From positions 1-44,773 of the forward strand of contig CALYPG010000023.1 in NCBI GenBank assembly GCA_945271295.1: DNA of 44,773 nucleotides, given 5' to 3'. Position 1 is the first letter of the stretch. Each line of letters begins with the position of its first letter. A model generated the notes under the pieces. It ran no database searches. It saw nothing but the letters and a program-made list of their open reading frames with translations, and was not told the DNA's origin. Origin of the DNA: an uncultured Gilliamella sp. (GTDB lineage: Bacteria; Pseudomonadota; Gammaproteobacteria; Enterobacterales; Orbaceae). A program made the position numbers and the translations under genes. Of this stretch, positions 17,876 to 27,807 are shown one piece after another.

Positions 17876-18838
17876 ATGGATAAATTATTACAATATGGTC
17901 GAGAACTGCTTGAATTAGAACTTCATGAAGCGCAAAAATTACCGAATCGACTAGGCAATGATTTTATTAAAGCTTGTCAGCTTATTTTAGCCACTAAAGG
18001 CAAAGTGGTGGTGTCGGGTATTGGCAAGTCTGGGCACATAGGTAAAAAAATTGCCGCATCTTTAGCGAGTACTGGTAGTCCAGCTTTTTTTATGCACCCC
18101 TCTGAAGCTTTGCATGGCGATCTCGGTATGGTGACCGAAAATGATGTGGCTATTTTAATTTCCTATTCCGGTCGAGCTAAAGAATTCAATTTTATTTTAC
18201 CCATTCTTGCCGCTATGAATATCCCGGTTATTGCTATTACTAGTGGATTGGACTCACCACTTGCCAAATCGGCACAAGCTGTTTTGGATATTTCCATCGA
18301 AAAAGAAGCATGCCCGATGGGACTCGCTCCAACTTCAAGTTCCACTAATACATTATTAATGGGGGATGCTCTAGCCATCGCCGTTATGCGAGCGAGAGGA
18401 TTTAAAGAGGAAGATTTTGCCCGTTCTCACCCAGCAGGTAGTTTAGGCGCGAAATTACTTAATCATGTTAAAGATGTCATGCGCACTGGTGATGCTATCC
18501 CTAAAGTTGGTCAATCAGCAACGGTATTAGATACCATGTTAGAACTGAGTCGAACTGGCCTGGGTTTAGTTGTGATTTGTGAAGATCATAACAAAATGAT
18601 TGGCGTCTTTACCGATGGTGATTTAAGACGCTTATTATTAAAAAATGGTACTCTACAAGATAGTATTAAGGCTGTAATGACCAGCCCGGGTTATCGAATA
18701 CCCGAAAACTGGAAAGCCGTTGAGGCTTTAAAATTATTCAATGACCACAATATCACTGCAGCTCCTGTGGTTAACACTGAAGGAGAATTAGTAGGCGCAT
18801 TAAATATTCATGATTTGCACCAAGCGGGAATTAGCTAA
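17876..18838 (+). CDS. kdsD: D-arabinose 5-phosphate isomerase (KdsD/GutQ/KpsF family)
   Basis: It converts ribulose 5-phosphate to arabinose 5-phosphate, the first step of KDO synthesis for lipopolysaccharide. The SIS domain spans about residues 35-170 and has SGIGKSGHIGKKIAASLAST and FMHPSEALHGDLGM. Two CBS domains follow (about 205-320; VMRTGDAIPKV and VMTSPGYRIPE). At 320 aa it has the usual length. Which paralogue name applies (kdsD or gutQ) is less certain than the activity. It is separated from aroK by 185 bp, an arrangement unlike E. coli, where kdsD sits with lpt genes. Confidence 0.93.
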   Translation: MDKLLQYGRELLELELHEAQKLPNRLGNDFIKACQLILATKGKVVVSGIGKSGHIGKKIAASLASTGSPAFFMHPSEALHGDLGMVTENDVAILISYSGRAKEFNFILPILAAMNIPVIAITSGLDSPLAKSAQAVLDISIEKEACPMGLAPTSSSTNTLLMGDALAIAVMRARGFKEEDFARSHPAGSLGAKLLNHVKDVMRTGDAIPKVGQSATVLDTMLELSRTGLGLVVICEDHNKMIGVFTDGDLRRLLLKNGTLQDSIKAVMTSPGYRIPENWKAVEALKLFNDHNITAAPVVNTEGELVGALNIHDLHQAGIS

Positions 18839-18951
18839 AACTATTGATAAATACCTATTGCAAAAAGGGGCTATCTATTGAGATAATTACCGACCTAAAT
18901 TTTTGTCGTTAGACGGAGATCCAAGAAAAGTTACACAGTTTATAACCAAAG

Positions 18952-18965
18952 TGATTTATAAATCA
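18952..18965. promoter_or_regulatory. Perfect 14-bp palindrome before aroK
   Basis: TGATTTATAAATCA lies about 60 bp upstream of the aroK start. It is a candidate operator of unknown regulator for the aroK-damX-dam cluster. A chance AT palindrome is possible. Confidence 0.35.
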
Positions 18966-19023
18966 TGACAAGTTAATATTGTGTTGTATATTTTAACCAA
19001 AATTAATAGATGATGAAACTACA

Positions 19024-19545
19024 ATGGCAGAAAAGCGAAATATCTTTCTAATTGGTCCTATGGGTGCGGGGAAAAGTACTATAGGTCGACAAATTGCACA
19101 ACAGTTAGGCATGGAATTTTTTGATTCTGATCAAGAAATCGAGAAACGTACTGGTGCTGATATAGCATGGATTTTTGACTTGGAAGGTGAAGACGGATTC
19201 CGTGCCAGAGAAGAGAAAGTTATTAATGAATTAACAGAAAAACAAGGCGTTGTCCTTGCAACTGGTGGTGGTTCTGTTTTATCTAAAGAAACCCGAAATC
19301 GTTTATCGGCTCGCGGTATTGTGGTCTATTTGGAAACCACTATTGAAAAACAAATGGCTCGAACTCAGAAAGATAAACGTCGACCATTATTACAAGGTGG
19401 TAATACTCCTCGTGAACTTTATGAAGAACTTGCTGGCGAACGAGAACCACTTTACGAAGAAATCGCCGACATTACTATCAAGACAGATGAACAAAGTGCT
19501 AAAGGTGTAGCAAGTTACATTATTGAAAAAATAGAGCAAATCTAA
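19024..19545 (+). CDS. aroK: Shikimate kinase AroK
   Basis: It phosphorylates shikimate at the 3-OH in the chorismate pathway. The P-loop is [11 protein letters not shown] at residues 11-21, the shikimate-binding Asp/Arg are in [13 protein letters not shown] and FRAREEKVI, and the Walker B-like LATGGGSVL follows. The lid ([11 protein letters not shown]) is present. The 173-aa length is normal. It heads the cluster aroK-damX-dam-rpe-gph-trpS. In E. coli aroB lies directly after aroK, but here it is absent and damX follows after 73 bp. Confidence 0.97.
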   Translation: MAEKRNIFLIGPMGAGKSTIGRQIAQQLGMEFFDSDQEIEKRTGADIAWIFDLEGEDGFRAREEKVINELTEKQGVVLATGGGSVLSKETRNRLSARGIVVYLETTIEKQMARTQKDKRRPLLQGGNTPRELYEELAGEREPLYEEIADITIKTDEQSAKGVASYIIEKIEQI

Positions 19546-19618
19546 AAACCTTTATTTCAATAAACATAATGTTAATTATAAAGAAGCAATGAACTGATTG
19601 ACAGGTGAAGGAGTTAAT

Positions 19619-20386
19619 ATGCGTGTAGATAAAGATGATCGCTATATAGCTGAACAATCTAATAAGGACTCCACGCCCTCATTAAAATTACCAAGCTTTG
19701 TTAATAATTTTCCAAAGAGAAAATTAATTATTTTGGGTTTAGCAATTGTCATTATTTTTTTATTACTTAGTTTGATTTTATACCGTTCTCCACAAAAAAA
19801 AGAACCAACATCATTAACGCCACCAATCGTTAATGATGTAGCATCTACCGATGTTAACAATAATGCACAAAACGATTCTTATGCATCGCTTACTGATTCA
19901 CAAGTTATCTCTATTTTAAATCAACCATCAAAAATGGAAGAAAATATTGAAATTATCGATAACACAACTACTTATGGGGATAAGCAATCTGTATCATCTG
20001 CAATGAATTCGTCAACTGTTAGTTCAGAAAATAACATTACCAAAGCGAATCAAAATACTGATGAAACAAATTCTATTAATCCCAAAGTGACAGATAACAA
20101 TTTAATTCCAAAGGTCAATATAAAAAACGATCACTATACTATTCAACTTAGTGCATCGGCCTCAGCTGAAAACTTGAGAAAATTCGCTAAACAAAATAGC
20201 ATTACTGACTATAAAATATATGAAACAAAACTAAATAATAGCCCATGGTTTGTTTTAATAAAAGGTGATTATTCCTCGACTAATGAAGCAATAAAAGCAC
20301 TTAAATCTTTACCACATACGCTACAAAAAGATAAACCATGGGTCAAATCAGGTGCGACTATTAATAAAGAAAAAGCAATAAAATAA
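19619..20386 (+). CDS. damX: SPOR-domain cell-division protein DamX
   Basis: This bitopic inner-membrane protein is recruited to the septum through its SPOR domain, which binds denuded peptidoglycan. It has a short cytoplasmic segment, a membrane helix at about residues 37-55 (IILGLAIVIIFLLLSLILY), a low-complexity Ser/Asn/Thr-rich linker, and a C-terminal SPOR domain (about residues 175-245, YTIQLSASASAENLRKFAKQ). At 255 aa it is much shorter than the E. coli protein (about 430 aa). The ATG at 19619 is preceded by GGAG at the right distance, so an upstream TTG at 19598 is not preferred. Confidence 0.88.
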   Translation: MRVDKDDRYIAEQSNKDSTPSLKLPSFVNNFPKRKLIILGLAIVIIFLLLSLILYRSPQKKEPTSLTPPIVNDVASTDVNNNAQNDSYASLTDSQVISILNQPSKMEENIEIIDNTTTYGDKQSVSSAMNSSTVSSENNITKANQNTDETNSINPKVTDNNLIPKVNIKNDHYTIQLSASASAENLRKFAKQNSITDYKIYETKLNNSPWFVLIKGDYSSTNEAIKALKSLPHTLQKDKPWVKSGATINKEKAIK

Positions 20387-20432
20387 AGGATATAGTTCAT
20401 TTATCCTACCAACAACACAATAGGAGTATCCG

Positions 20433-21248
20433 TTGAAGAAACAACGAGCCTTTTTAAAATGGGCTGGCGGAAAATATGAGCTTGTAGATACCATCAGACA
20501 GTATCTACCAGAAGGGAATCAATTAATTGAACCCTTTGTCGGTGCAGGTTCTGTTTTCTTAAATACCAACTATAAAAGTTATATTTTAGCGGACATCAAT
20601 CATGACTTAATTGCGTTATTTAATCTGCTTAAATCAAAACCACAAGAATTTATCGACGATCTTAGACTTTTTTTTAAGAAACAAAATAATCAAGCTGAAG
20701 CATTTTATCAACTGCGCGATTTATTTAACGGCAGTAGTGATCAATACCTACGATCACTTTTATTTGTTTATTTAAATCGACACTGTTATAACGGCTTATG
20801 TCGCTATAATAATAGCGGTAAATTTAATGTGCCTTTTGGTCGCTATAAAACGATTTATTTTCCTGAAAAGGAATTGTATTTTTTTGCTCAAAAAGCGCAA
20901 ACTGCGCAATTTATTTGTGCTCCTTATCAGGATGTAATGAAAATGGCCAAAAAAAATTCAGTCATTTATTGTGACCCTCCTTATCTTTCTTCGAACGAGT
21001 CTGCTGGGTTTACTGCGTATTATTCGAATAACTTTGGATTTGAAGAACATAGAAAGCTATCATGTTTAGCTGAAAAAATAGCCCATAAAAATGGAATTCC
21101 GGTGTTAGTGTCTAATCATTATACAGATGACACCAAAACACTATATAATAAAGCCAGTTATTTGTATCGCGCCGAAATGCGACGTTCAATTAGTTGTGCT
21201 GGCGAAGGACGTAAAAAAATTGATGAGATTTTAGCGTTATATGAATGA
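20433..21248 (+). CDS. dam: DNA adenine methylase Dam (TTG start)
   Basis: It methylates adenine in GATC and so guides mismatch repair, SeqA-controlled replication and gene regulation. The SAM motif FLKWAGGKYELVD is at residues 6-18, followed by EPFVGAGSVFLNT, NRHCYNGLCRYN and the catalytic DPPY in YCDPPYLSS. The 271-aa length is normal. The start is a TTG (KKQRAFLKWAGG aligns with the E. coli N-terminus) preceded by TAGGAG, so the rare start codon may hold expression low. It lies 46 bp after damX and before rpe. Confidence 0.96.
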   Translation: MKKQRAFLKWAGGKYELVDTIRQYLPEGNQLIEPFVGAGSVFLNTNYKSYILADINHDLIALFNLLKSKPQEFIDDLRLFFKKQNNQAEAFYQLRDLFNGSSDQYLRSLLFVYLNRHCYNGLCRYNNSGKFNVPFGRYKTIYFPEKELYFFAQKAQTAQFICAPYQDVMKMAKKNSVIYCDPPYLSSNESAGFTAYYSNNFGFEEHRKLSCLAEKIAHKNGIPVLVSNHYTDDTKTLYNKASYLYRAEMRRSISCAGEGRKKIDEILALYE

Positions 21249-21290
21249 TCTTAAATGAGTTTACGTATAAGCTCCATCAAGAGGTAGATT

Positions 21291-21968
21291 ATGAAACAAT
21301 TTATTATTGCCCCATCAATACTTTCGGCCAATTTTGCCTGTCTTGGCGAAGATACGCAAAAAGTATTAGATGCGGGTGCTGATGTGGTGCATTTTGATGT
21401 CATGGATAATCACTTTGTGCCCAATTTAACTATGGGTGCCATGTTTTGCCAAGCATTACGTGATTATGGTATTACCGCCCCCATTGATGTTCATTTGATG
21501 ACCTCACCGGTTGAAGAGCTAATTGTCTCTTTTGCCAAAGCAGGAGCAACCAATATTTCCATTCATCCAGAAGCAACCATACATCTTGATCGTTCTTTAC
21601 AATTAATTAAAGATCATGGTTGCACAGCAGGTATTGTACTTAATCCTGCTACACCTCTTGATTATTTGGATTATATCATTGATAAAATTGACATTATTTT
21701 ATTAATGGGGGTTAATCCGGGTTTTGGCGGGCAATCATTTATTCCCACAACTTTAAAAAAATTACAACAAGTTAAACAACGCATCTTACACTCTGGCTGT
21801 GATATTCGCTTGGAGATTGATGGTGGTGTAAAAGTGGAAAATATTGCTGAAATAGCCAAAGCTGGAGCCGATATGTTTGTAGCTGGTTCAGCTATATTTG
21901 GGCAACCAAATTATAAAACCGTTATTGATGCAATGCGCAAAGAGTTAGCAGGAGTTAAGCATGCGTAA
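21291..21968 (+). CDS. rpe: Ribulose-phosphate 3-epimerase
   Basis: This TIM-barrel metalloenzyme of the pentose phosphate pathway exchanges ribulose 5-phosphate and xylulose 5-phosphate. Visible motifs are [30 protein letters not shown] (metal His/Asp), [14 protein letters not shown] and [11 protein letters not shown]. The 225-aa length is normal. Its last 8 bases overlap the start of gph, implying translational coupling. An AGAGG-type ribosome site precedes the ATG. Confidence 0.98.
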   Translation: MKQFIIAPSILSANFACLGEDTQKVLDAGADVVHFDVMDNHFVPNLTMGAMFCQALRDYGITAPIDVHLMTSPVEELIVSFAKAGATNISIHPEATIHLDRSLQLIKDHGCTAGIVLNPATPLDYLDYIIDKIDIILLMGVNPGFGGQSFIPTTLKKLQQVKQRILHSGCDIRLEIDGGVKVENIAEIAKAGADMFVAGSAIFGQPNYKTVIDAMRKELAGVKHA

Positions 21969-22656
21969 ATTAGATGATATACAAGCCATAGCATTTGATC
22001 TGGATGGAACTTTAGTTGATAGCGTACCGGGACTAGCACTGGCTCTACAACTGATGTTAGCTGATTTAAAATTACCGACCGTGACTAATGAACAAGTCAA
22101 AAACTGGGTGGGTAATGGCCTTGATGTAATGTTAGAACGAGTATTTACCTCAATTAAAGTCGAATTATCACAACAACTTTTTACTGACGCTAAAAATCTA
22201 TTTAATAAACATTATGATAAAGTCATTGATGCAGAAACAAAATTGTTTCCGCATGTTAAAGAAACCCTAGACACCCTTTATAAAAATCATTATCCGTTAG
22301 CATTAGTTACCAATAAACCAGCACAATTTTTACCGGCGTTACTAACCTCATTAGGGATTAAAGACTATTTTACTTTAGTACTTGGTGGTGGTGATGTCAT
22401 TAAGTTAAAACCACACCCAGCGCCACTTTATCAAGTAATGGCCACTTTCGGTTTGTTTAATGATCAACTCCTCTTTGTTGGTGATTCTAAAAATGATATT
22501 AGTGCGGCTAAAAATGCCAACTGCCCAACAGTTGCTTTAAGTTATGGTTATAACTATGGCATCTCCATCGCTACTAGCCAGCCAGATTTTTTATTTGATG
22601 AATTTAAAGATATTTTAACTATACTACCTCAGCCTAAAGCTGACGCAAAAAAATAA
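21961..22656 (+). CDS. gph: Phosphoglycolate phosphatase
   Basis: This HAD-family phosphatase removes 2-phosphoglycolate, for example from repair of 3'-phosphoglycolate DNA ends. The HAD motif I is [14 protein letters not shown] (nucleophile Asp), motif II is VTNKP, and motif III/IV are KLKPHPAP and [15 protein letters not shown]. At 231 aa it is slightly shorter than the E. coli protein (about 252). It overlaps rpe by 8 bp and precedes trpS by 23 bp. Confidence 0.95.
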   Translation: MRKLDDIQAIAFDLDGTLVDSVPGLALALQLMLADLKLPTVTNEQVKNWVGNGLDVMLERVFTSIKVELSQQLFTDAKNLFNKHYDKVIDAETKLFPHVKETLDTLYKNHYPLALVTNKPAQFLPALLTSLGIKDYFTLVLGGGDVIKLKPHPAPLYQVMATFGLFNDQLLFVGDSKNDISAAKNANCPTVALSYGYNYGISIATSQPDFLFDEFKDILTILPQPKADAKK

Positions 22657-22679
22657 TTAGCATAAATTAGGAATAAATT

Positions 22680-23675
22680 ATGAGTAAACCTATTGTCTTT
22701 AGTGGTGCCCAGCCATCAGGAGAACTTACACTTGGTAACTATTTAGGCGCATTAAAAAATTGGGTCGCCTTGCAAAGTGAATATGATTGCGTTTATTGCA
22801 TTGTGAATCAACATGCGATTACCGTTCGTCAAGATCCAATCAAATTACGCAAAGCGACACTAGACACAATGGCACTTTACTTAGCCTGTGGCATCGATCC
22901 TCAAAAAAGTACTATTTTTGTGCAATCACATGTCCCGGCACATGCTGAATTAGGTTGGGCATTAAATTGTTACACTTATTTTGGTGAACTTAGTCGTATG
23001 ACTCAATTTAAAGACAAATCATCACGTTATGCAGAAAACATTAATGCTGGATTATTTGATTACCCGGTCCTTATGGCTGCCGATATTCTTTTATATCAAG
23101 CCAATTTAGTTCCGGTTGGTGATGACCAAAAGCAACATTTAGAATTATCCCGGGATATTGCCATGCGGTTTAATGCGCTTTATGGTGAGATTTTTACTGT
23201 TCCGGAACCATTTATTCCTAAAGTTGGTGCCCGAGTAATGTCACTGCAAGAACCGACTAAAAAAATGTCTAAATCAGATACTAACCGCAATAATGTCATT
23301 GGATTACTTGAAAATCCTAAAGATGTTGAGAAAAAAATTAAACGAGCAATAACTGATTCAGATGAACCGCCTGTTGTTCGTTATGACCTTAACAATAAAG
23401 CTGGCGTGTCGAATCTGTTAGATATCTTAACTGGTGTAACAGGTAAAACCATTGCCGAACTTGAACAAGAGTTTGCCGGTAAAATGTATGGTCACCTAAA
23501 AACAGAAGTTGCCGAGCAAGTTATCAATATGCTGACAACATTACAAACCAAATATCACCAATACCGTAGTGACGAAAATTACCTGTTCGCTATTATGCAA
23601 GAAGGTGCCGAAAAAGCTCGATCTAAAGCCGAACCAACGTTGAAAAAGGTATATGACGCAATTGGTTTTGTCTAA
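22680..23675 (+). CDS. trpS: Tryptophanyl-tRNA synthetase
   Basis: It charges tRNA-Trp. This class I synthetase of 331 residues has the HIGH-equivalent in the segment [15 protein letters not shown] near residue 10. KMSKS is in [12 protein letters not shown] near residue 197, and [16 protein letters not shown] is also present. It is the last gene of the aroK-damX-dam-rpe-gph-trpS cluster, the same end point as in E. coli. A gap of 77 bp with a TATTAT box precedes trkA. Confidence 0.98.
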   Translation: MSKPIVFSGAQPSGELTLGNYLGALKNWVALQSEYDCVYCIVNQHAITVRQDPIKLRKATLDTMALYLACGIDPQKSTIFVQSHVPAHAELGWALNCYTYFGELSRMTQFKDKSSRYAENINAGLFDYPVLMAADILLYQANLVPVGDDQKQHLELSRDIAMRFNALYGEIFTVPEPFIPKVGARVMSLQEPTKKMSKSDTNRNNVIGLLENPKDVEKKIKRAITDSDEPPVVRYDLNNKAGVSNLLDILTGVTGKTIAELEQEFAGKMYGHLKTEVAEQVINMLTTLQTKYHQYRSDENYLFAIMQEGAEKARSKAEPTLKKVYDAIGFV

Positions 23676-23752
23676 ACAAAATAATTAACTATCATCTCAA
23701 TTGAGTTGTAGGCAAGGTATTATAGTCATTTTAATGATACAGTGGATGGGCT

Positions 23753-25114
23753 ATGAAGATTATCATTCTTGGTGCAGGACAAACAGGTAGCGCGCTGGCT
23801 GAATATCTAGTTACCGAAAAACAAAACGATGTTACTATCGTTGATGAAAATCAGGATAAACTACAATCTTTGCAAGAACGTTTTGATTTGCAAGTAATCT
23901 TAGGTAAATCTTCCTATCCACAAGTATTAGAAAGTGCAGGTGCTGAATCAGCAGATATGCTGGTTGCAGTCACTAATTCTGATGAAGTTAATATGATGGC
24001 ATGTCAAATTGCCCATGTACTTTTCAAGGTGCCGCAAAAACTCGCACGAATTCGAGCACCTGAATATAATGATGAAAATTATCCTTTTTTTAACCAAGAT
24101 TGTATATCGATTGATCATATCATCGCCCCAGAAAATCTTATCACTAACCATATTAGCCAATTAATCCAATATCCAGGGGCACTACAATTTGCCTCTTTTT
24201 ATGACAACCGTGTCTGCTTGGTTGCTGTCACCGCTTATTATGGTGGGGCACTAGTGGGGAGTGAACTTTCAGAACTGAAAGAGCATTTACCGCATGTTGA
24301 AGCAAGAGTCGTGGCAATTTATCGTAAAAATCGTTTTATTCGCCCAATTGGTTCAACTTTAATAGAAGCGGGTGATATGGTTTATTTTATTACACCGCCA
24401 GTTAATATAAAAGCAGTAACCAGTGAACTGCAACGTTTAGAAAAACCTTATAAACGTATTATTATCAGTGGTGGCGGTGGTGTAGCGGTAGCTTTAGCTA
24501 AACGTTTAGAAAATGATTATCAAGTAAAACTCATTGAACGTAATGCGGAGCGAGCAGAACTTATTGCCGAACAACTCATTAATACCACGGTATTACATGG
24601 TGAATCATCAGATCAAGAGTTATTATCACAAGAGCAAGTAGAGTTAACTGATCTGTTTATAGCCGTAACAAATGACGATGAATCAAATATCATGTCATCT
24701 ATGCTTGCTAAACGCATGGGTGCTAAAAAAGTAATTGTATCAATTCAACGCCAAGCATACCTCGAACTGATTAATGATAGTGTGATTGATATAGCAATTT
24801 CACCACAACACGCAACTATTTCAGAATTACTTAGTCATGTAAGGCAAACAGGGGTAGTTAAAGTTGTCTCGCTCAGGCAAGGAGAATCTGAAATTATCGA
24901 AATAGTAGCGCATGGCGATAATGAAAGCTCAAAATTAGTAGGGAAAAACATTAATGGCATAAAACTACCGTCTGGCGCAACAATAGGTGCGGTGGTACGC
25001 GGTGAAGATGTGATTATTGTCAATACCGATCTTACTATTGAAAATAATGATCATCTAATCATCTTCCTGTCAGATAGGAAAGCTATAACCGATATTGAAC
25101 GATTATTACAATAA
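23753..25114 (+). CDS. trkA: Trk potassium-uptake regulatory protein TrkA
   Basis: This cytoplasmic NAD(H)-binding protein gates the TrkH/TrkG potassium channels. It contains two RCK modules. The first begins IILGAGQTGSALAEYL with the dinucleotide Asp/Glu in VTIVDEN. The second begins IISGGGGVAVALAKRLE with VKLIERN. Each is followed by a TrkA-C domain. At 453 aa it matches the E. coli protein (458). No rsmB lies upstream as in E. coli; trpS does instead. Confidence 0.96.
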   Translation: MKIIILGAGQTGSALAEYLVTEKQNDVTIVDENQDKLQSLQERFDLQVILGKSSYPQVLESAGAESADMLVAVTNSDEVNMMACQIAHVLFKVPQKLARIRAPEYNDENYPFFNQDCISIDHIIAPENLITNHISQLIQYPGALQFASFYDNRVCLVAVTAYYGGALVGSELSELKEHLPHVEARVVAIYRKNRFIRPIGSTLIEAGDMVYFITPPVNIKAVTSELQRLEKPYKRIIISGGGGVAVALAKRLENDYQVKLIERNAERAELIAEQLINTTVLHGESSDQELLSQEQVELTDLFIAVTNDDESNIMSSMLAKRMGAKKVIVSIQRQAYLELINDSVIDIAISPQHATISELLSHVRQTGVVKVVSLRQGESEIIEIVAHGDNESSKLVGKNINGIKLPSGATIGAVVRGEDVIIVNTDLTIENNDHLIIFLSDRKAITDIERLLQ

Positions 25115-25135
25115 CTTGTTTTAAACTAAGTTGTA

Positions 25136-25179
25136 TTTTGTAAAAAAGTTTCAGGTTAAGCATACGTTTCAGTATAAAA
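25136..25179 (-). repeat. Dispersed ~43-bp intergenic repeat, copy B
   Basis: Read on the minus strand, it is TTTTATACTGAAACGTATGC and then TTAACCTGAAACTTTTTTAC, with two CTGAAAC heptamers. It is closely similar to 17685-17728. It begins 22 bp after the trkA stop, in inverse orientation to the gene. Confidence 0.6.
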
Positions 25180-25262
25180 TCCTTTGGAATTAAATAACTA
25201 ATTAAATTGGCAATAAGCTAAGAATTTATTAATTCGAAGTCATTTCTATGGAGTTCTAGTCA

Positions 25263-25297
25263 ATGGTAAGGTGGGCAATAAGTCAGCATCTTACCAT
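25263..25297 (+). terminator. Hairpin downstream of trkA
   Basis: ATGGTAAGGTG (25263-25273) pairs with CATCTTACCAT (25287-25297) with one G-T pair and a 13-base loop, followed by CACTTTATT. It probably ends trkA transcription from 150 bp downstream. It may also serve the convergent chaperone gene. Confidence 0.55.
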
Positions 25298-25341
25298 CAC
25301 TTTATTAACTTTAAACATCGAATAAGGTTAACTAGCAACAC

Positions 25342-25545
25342 TTAATAAGCTATACCAACAAATTGATAACCCGCTTCGTCAACCGCAGCTATTGCTGCTT
25401 CTTGCGAAATGGTGCCATTTTCAATATTAACTTCACGTTTAGCCAAATCAACGGTTACTTTAGCTTTAGGATCAATATCGTTAATTGCCTTAGTAATAGC
25501 TTTAACACAATGTTGGCAGCTCATATTGTCAACTATCAATTTCAT
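25342..25545 (-). CDS. Heavy-metal-associated (CopZ-like) domain protein
   Basis: This is a 67-residue single HMA domain with the metal site MSCQHC at residues 8-13 (MxCxxC) and the usual beta-alpha-beta-beta-alpha-beta pattern ending AGYQFVG. Such proteins carry Cu(I) to a P1-type ATPase. No ATPase or CueR-type regulator is next to it. It is a single leftward gene. Confidence 0.88.
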   Translation of the reverse strand: MKLIVDNMSCQHCVKAITKAINDIDPKAKVTVDLAKREVNIENGTISQEAAIAAVDEAGYQFVGIAY

Positions 25546-25714
25546 ACTCGCCTCTCTTTTAATATATAAATGCTAACACAGCAAAACAAGTATATGCTTC
25601 TTTGCTTACCAATACAAAATGAACATAAATAATAAACCTTATTATTAATATATATTGGCGAGAATCAATACTCATTTAAATAACTCTCGATAGCTATATT
25701 TATTAAGTGTATGT

Positions 25715-26158
25715 TTAATCGATATACTCTAATGTAACGGTAGTATTTTGCTTAAGTTGAGCAAGTAGTTCTTTTCCTTCTTTAATCCTACCTAATGCAT
25801 AGACACCATCAGCTTGACCATAACCTTTATAAAATATGGCTAAATTTCCCCATGGCGCATAGTAAGTAAAATCACTCGGTATTGTGTTTGCTTTAGGTGT
25901 ATCTTGCAAGATTAGTTTATCAGGAAGATAGGCTATTTTTTCTTCCCCGGCAAAATCAGATAATTCTAAGGTAAGAGGAATCTGCTTTAGTAATTGCCTG
26001 CTAGCAGCGTTATCAAATAATTCAATAATAACAGGTTGGTTATCAATGGTTATTTTGATATCAGCGATTATTTTAGCTTTATTATTAGTAGCGTGAACTT
26101 GCATAAAAAATACCATAAGTAGATTAATAATTAGCAGCTTGTAGCATAGTTTAATCAT
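25715..26158 (-). CDS. Exported cyclophilin-like domain protein
   Basis: The 147-aa product has an N-terminal signal peptide (hydrophobic residues about 8-22, cleavage after HA). It then has a cyclophilin-like fold of the bacterial DUF type: IKITIDNQPVIIELFDN, LELSDFAGEEKIAYLP, YAPWGNLAIFYKG. These small proteins are not known as active proline isomerases. They often sit near hydrolase and reductase genes, as here next to an alpha/beta-hydrolase remnant. Family assignment is from pattern recall. Confidence 0.78.
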   Translation of the reverse strand: MIKLCYKLLIINLLMVFFMQVHATNNKAKIIADIKITIDNQPVIIELFDNAASRQLLKQIPLTLELSDFAGEEKIAYLPDKLILQDTPKANTIPSDFTYYAPWGNLAIFYKGYGQADGVYALGRIKEGKELLAQLKQNTTVTLEYID

Positions 26159-26185
26159 AGCTCCCTCTGCCTTGTAAAATAAATT

Positions 26186-26450
26186 TTACTTTAAGTATTT
26201 GTTAAAAAAATCGGTTAATTTATCAAATGGAATAAGGTCAACGCGATCATAGAGATCCACATGCCCAGCCCCTTTAACATAGTAAAGCTCTTTAGGTTCT
26301 AAGGCACGCTGGTAAGCATCTTCACTAAACGCTTTAGAGTGTGCTTTGTCACCAGTGATAAATAAAAGTGGCCGTGGAGAGATAATTTCCAGGTCATTAA
26401 ATGGATAAAAATTCATAAATTTAACATTACTGGTAAAAGTAAGATGTAAT
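26186..26450 (-). pseudogene. Alpha/beta hydrolase, C-terminal remnant
   Basis: Only the last third of an alpha/beta hydrolase remains. It has a strand-loop with NDLEIISPRPLLFITGDKA and the catalytic His in VKGAGHVDLYDR. The frame stays open upstream of the ATG at 26416 for about 11 codons (LTFTSNVKF fits the family) and then meets a stop. No nucleophile elbow (GxSxG) exists upstream. It resembles the YcjY/dienelactone-hydrolase-like group. Confidence 0.75.
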
Positions 26451-26545
26451 GGTTATGGTAATTACCATTACTGATTGTTTTAACCAAATAAATTGCTTTT
26501 TCATATAATCCCCATTAGTCAATGGTACTTTTTTTAACAGTACGG

Positions 26546-27742
26546 TTATATCGGTTTATTCATCATCTTTAAATAAATCGAAAAACTATGATGTATAAGT
26601 AAAATGGCGAATAACATAACGACTGCAGATGCAATAAAAAGTCCACCACTACCAAAATAATCATATAAATTGCCACCAATTGCTGCGGCCAAACCAATAG
26701 AAAGTTGAATAGCAGCAACAGATAAACCACCCATTAATTCAGCTTTATTTGATAATGTACGCGTTATCCAAGTTGTCCAACCAACAGGAATAAAACCAAA
26801 TAAAAGCCCCCAAACAAAAATCATTATTAGGTTTTCCGTAATAAGGTGTTTGCTAAAAAAGAGTGTTATTGCTATAACAAAAAATAACAAGTGAACCATA
26901 ACCATGGTGATTTTAAAAAATTGTCCTAAAAATAAACCAGCTATAAGTGTTCCAACACAATTAGCAATACCAAATAAAAGCAGTGTAAGCGTGACTATGT
27001 TTGATGCCAATTGAAGATCATTTTGTAACCAAGGTCGTAGATAGCTAAAAACAATATGATAACCACCATAACTCGATATAATTGCCAATATGCCAATAAA
27101 GATCCATTGTTGTTGTAATAAATTAAACATTGAACTAAAGCTATTTCCCTTTTGAGCGGGTATTGATGGTAACGTAAAGAGTTGCCATATTAAAGAGACT
27201 AAACCCATTAAGGCCGCAATAATAAAAACATTACGCCATCCTATAATATTCCCCATATAACTTGAAAGCGGTAAGGCAATGATAGTGGCAATCGAAACAC
27301 CAGCATAGACAATACTTAGTGCTCGAGATATATCTTTAGGTGTTGCCAGTTGTAGTGTTACCGCCGACGCCATTGACCAAAAACCACCTACACAAATACC
27401 CAATAAAGCTCGGCCAATTAACAGAACGGTATAGTTTAGGGAGAATGCTACGATAAGATTGGAAATAATCACCATAACTGAAAAACTGAGCAAAATAATT
27501 TTACGATTAATATGTTTAACCACAGGAGACAACGATAGGCTGGTAATCACAGCAAAAACACCAACCATCGTGATACTCTGCCCAGCTACACCTTCACTAA
27601 TACTTAAGTCATGCGCAATAGGTGTTAGCAGACTAATTGGTATAAATTCAGAGGTAATAAGACTCGATACCCCCATAAACAGGGACAAAATAGCTAACCA
27701 GTAAGTATGTTTAGGAACAGCAAATAATTCTTGTTCTCTCAC
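26546..27742 (-). CDS. nepI: MFS efflux transporter, NepI-like
   Basis: This 12-helix inner-membrane exporter has 398 residues. The N-terminal segment PISLLTPIAHDLSISEGVAG, the block LLIGRALLGICVGGFWSMAS and the C-terminal VGWTTWITRTLSNKAE agree closely with E. coli NepI as I recall it. NepI exports purine ribonucleosides such as inosine. It is divergent from a LysR-family gene over 131 bp, so that regulator probably controls it. The exact substrate is inferred. Confidence 0.85.
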   Translation of the reverse strand: MREQELFAVPKHTYWLAILSLFMGVSSLITSEFIPISLLTPIAHDLSISEGVAGQSITMVGVFAVITSLSLSPVVKHINRKIILLSFSVMVIISNLIVAFSLNYTVLLIGRALLGICVGGFWSMASAVTLQLATPKDISRALSIVYAGVSIATIIALPLSSYMGNIIGWRNVFIIAALMGLVSLIWQLFTLPSIPAQKGNSFSSMFNLLQQQWIFIGILAIISSYGGYHIVFSYLRPWLQNDLQLASNIVTLTLLLFGIANCVGTLIAGLFLGQFFKITMVMVHLLFFVIAITLFFSKHLITENLIMIFVWGLLFGFIPVGWTTWITRTLSNKAELMGGLSVAAIQLSIGLAAAIGGNLYDYFGSGGLFIASAVVMLFAILLIHHSFSIYLKMMNKPI

Positions 27743-27807
27743 GATATATAAGTTACCTAGTAATGTATGTTTAATTAAATTCTAATCACATTATTGGTTC
27801 ATAACAA

